Source: Flavobacteriaceae bacterium
GTDB lineage: Bacteria > Bacteroidota > Bacteroidia > Flavobacteriales > Flavobacteriaceae
Direction of reading: 5' to 3'
Assembly: GCA_016763595.1 (NCBI GenBank)
Contig: JAESTN010000279.1
Span: 1-8,284, forward strand
DNA length: 8,284 nt
This document shows, one piece after another, positions 7,295-8,284 of this stretch. How positions within the stretch are numbered: the first letter of the stretch is position 1; each line of letters starts with the position of its first letter. The position numbers and the translations under genes were made by a program. A model generated the notes under the pieces. That model saw nothing but the letters and a program-made list of their open reading frames with translations. It made no database searches and had not been told where the DNA came from.

Positions 7295-7351
7295 ATTACA
7301 GCGTATTAAATTAAACAATTAACTTACTGCCCGAGGGATAGCATTACTGTA

Positions 7352-7381
7352 TAAATGTATTGCATTCCGTTTAAAATTCAA
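7352..7381 (-). promoter_or_regulatory. Bacteroidota-type promoter for the small peptide (and kinase/regulator) unit
   Basis: On the - strand a TTG (7381-7379) is followed after exactly 19 bases by TACATTTA (7359-7352), which matches the TTG / TAnnTTTG primary sigma consensus at all specified positions except the last G. The predicted start near 7345 gives a 5' leader of about 50 bases before the ATG at 7294. The promoter begins 4 bases beyond the stop codon of the upstream methyltransferase gene, so the peptide unit is transcribed independently of it. Confidence 0.65.
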
Positions 7382-7384
7382 AGA

Positions 7385-7912
7385 TTATTTCAACTTATTA
7401 AATAAATCCCACAATACAACTCCACAGCTTACTGAGATGTTTAAAGAGTGTTTGGTTCCTAATTGCGGAATCTCAATACACATATCAGAAGCATAAACTA
7501 CCGCTTGCTGCACGCCTTTTACTTCGTTCCCCATTACAATCGCATATTTTTGATTGTTCTCTGGCGTAAATTCGTTCAACATTGTGCTATTCTCTGCCTG
7601 TTCAATAGACAGTACTTTTACCTTGTCTTCTTTTAGTTTCTCAACCAATTCTAAGGTATCACTTACATATTCCCATGCAACAGACTCCGTGGCTCCTAAG
7701 GCTGTTTTATGAATCTCTTTATTTGGTGGTGTAGCTGTGATTCCGCAGAGGTAAATTTTCTCTATTAAAAAAGCATCACTGGTTCTAAAAACAGATCCCA
7801 CATTGTTTAAGCTTCTAATATTATCAAGCACTACAATCAACGGCGTTTTTGCGACTTCTTTAAAGGCATCCACCGTAATTCTACCCAACTCGCTATTTTT
7901 TAGTTTTCTCAT
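7385..7912 (-). CDS. TrmH/SpoU-family RNA 2'-O-methyltransferase
   Basis: A 175-residue SPOUT-class methyltransferase that should transfer a methyl group from S-adenosylmethionine to a ribose 2'-OH in tRNA or rRNA. The knotted-fold motifs are all present: motif 1 LDNIRSLNNVGSVFRTSDAF (29-48) with Asn37 and Arg43, motif 2 AIVMGNEVKGV (124-134) with Gly128-Asn-Glu, and motif 3 IEIPQLGTKHSLNISVSCG (146-164). There is no N-terminal RNA-binding extension, so it is a minimal TrmL/TrmH-like form; the exact nucleotide modified cannot be read from the sequence. The ATG at 7912 (MRKLKNSELG) is chosen. An in-frame TTG at 7945 would add 11 residues (ending SESNKN) that derive from a repeat-like sequence and are unlikely to be coding. 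It diverges from mutS, an arrangement I recall as common in flavobacteria. Confidence 0.92.
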   Translation of the reverse strand: MRKLKNSELGRITVDAFKEVAKTPLIVVLDNIRSLNNVGSVFRTSDAFLIEKIYLCGITATPPNKEIHKTALGATESVAWEYVSDTLELVEKLKEDKVKVLSIEQAENSTMLNEFTPENNQKYAIVMGNEVKGVQQAVVYASDMCIEIPQLGTKHSLNISVSCGVVLWDLFNKLK

Positions 7913-7923
7913 ATTCTTATTAG

Positions 7924-7979
7924 ATTCAGAATGACAAAGGGTCAAAAGTTACAAAGACAAAAACCCAGAGATTCTGAAT
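7924..7979. repeat. Inverted repeat, REP-like, upstream of the methyltransferase gene
   Basis: ATTCAGAAT (7924-7932) and its exact reverse complement ATTCTGAAT (7971-7979) are 38 bases apart, with inner partial complement GGG/CCC. The arms resemble the CATTCTGAA/TTCAGAATCTC halves of dispersed palindromic repeats that I recall from Bacteroidota genomes; copy number in this genome is not visible here. The element lies where the methyltransferase promoter should be; a weak TAACTTTT (7951-7944) is inside it. Confidence 0.5.
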
Positions 7980-7981
7980 TT

Positions 7982-7996
7982 GGTTGCCTAGGCACC
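7982..7996. promoter_or_regulatory. GC-rich palindrome between divergent genes, possible operator
   Basis: GGTTGCCTAGGCACC contains the perfect 10-bp palindrome TGCCTAGGCA (7985-7994). With one T left unpaired, the whole reads GGT-GCC-TA-GGC-ACC. It stands out against the AT-rich surroundings and sits between the methyltransferase and mutS start sites, where a dimeric regulator could bind. Nothing identifies such a regulator. Confidence 0.3.
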
Positions 7997-8057
7997 GTAT
8001 TTCAATATTCGTTTTGAAAAGGAAGTCCTAAATACCAATCCACTAACTACTTTTCTT

Positions 8058-8065
8058 TATCTTCG
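8058..8065 (+). promoter_or_regulatory. mutS: Possible -7 element of the mutS promoter
   Basis: TATCTTCG matches TAnnTTTG except for one base and is followed by CA, as often seen in flavobacterial promoters. It lies 27 bases before the mutS TTG start, leaving a leader of about 20 bases. No TTG is found at the -33 distance, so support is weak. Confidence 0.35.
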
Positions 8066-8092
8066 CAAAACTAATTTAAAATTCCGAAAGAC

Positions 8093-8284
8093 TTGGCAAA
8101 AGCAACCACAAAAAAGGTAACTCCTTTAATGAAGCAATACAATGCAATTAAGGTACGATACCCAGATGCAATGTTACTTTTTAGAGTTGGAGATTTTTAC
8201 GAAACCTTTGGAGAAGATGCTAAAAAAGCTGCTGGAGTTTTAGGCATTACATTGACAAAACGTGGTGCAGGAAGTGAAACAGAA
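8093..8284 (+). CDS. mutS: DNA mismatch repair protein MutS, 5' part (cut by window end)
   Basis: The first 64 codons of MutS, the ATPase that recognises mismatches and insertion/deletion loops and recruits MutL. The visible part is the N-terminal mismatch-recognition domain: [11 protein letters not shown] (10-20), then [11 protein letters not shown] (33-43), in which Phe35 and Glu37 correspond to the mismatch-intercalating Phe and Glu of the F-x-E motif (Phe36 and Glu38 in E. coli), then [10 protein letters not shown] and KRG. The start is taken as the TTG at 8093, because it gives the [14 protein letters not shown] opening I recall from flavobacterial MutS. An in-frame stop lies at 8072-8074 and the first ATG is only at 8129, inside the conserved LMKQY. 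The frame stays open to the last base of the window; the rest, including the Walker ATPase, lies outside. Confidence 0.95.
   Translation, partial: MAKATTKKVTPLMKQYNAIKVRYPDAMLLFRVGDFYETFGEDAKKAAGVLGITLTKRGAGSETE

Overview
The window looks like a chromosomal segment of a marine-type flavobacterium (Bacteroidota, probably Flavobacteriaceae). It is AT-rich, shows no consistent Shine-Dalgarno sequences, has TAnnTTTG-like -7 promoter elements, and carries the flavobacterial gene order TPR protein - DUF4286 - rsmA - mgtE, plus a TrmH/SpoU-type methyltransferase diverging from mutS. The genus cannot be set from the sequence alone.

Left block (about 40-4364, + strand). Four tightly packed genes form a likely housekeeping operon: a secreted TPR-repeat protein, a small DUF4286 protein, the 16S rRNA dimethyltransferase RsmA, and the magnesium channel/transporter MgtE, whose start overlaps the end of rsmA. 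A hairpin terminator that works in both directions follows mgtE.

Middle block (about 4512-7381, - strand, convergent with the first). This is the accessory and most interesting part. A good Bacteroidota promoter is followed by a 37-codon gene for a small acidic, glycine-rich peptide with a double-glycine motif. An intrinsic-terminator-like hairpin ends only a few bases before the start codon of a 654-residue sensor histidine kinase with an exported TPR domain. The kinase gene overlaps a 221-residue response regulator gene by 8 bases. My inference is a peptide / TPR-kinase / regulator signalling cassette in which the hairpin makes the kinase and regulator a minor read-through product. The peptide has no Sec signal, no exporter lies nearby, and no experimental support is available here.

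Right block (7385-8284). A TrmH/SpoU-family RNA methyltransferase (- strand) diverges from the 5' end of mutS (+ strand, cut by the window edge), which appears to start at TTG. The gap between them holds a 9-bp inverted repeat resembling dispersed REP-like palindromes and a second GC-rich palindrome. No RNA genes, CRISPR arrays, insertion sequences or other mobile elements were seen.
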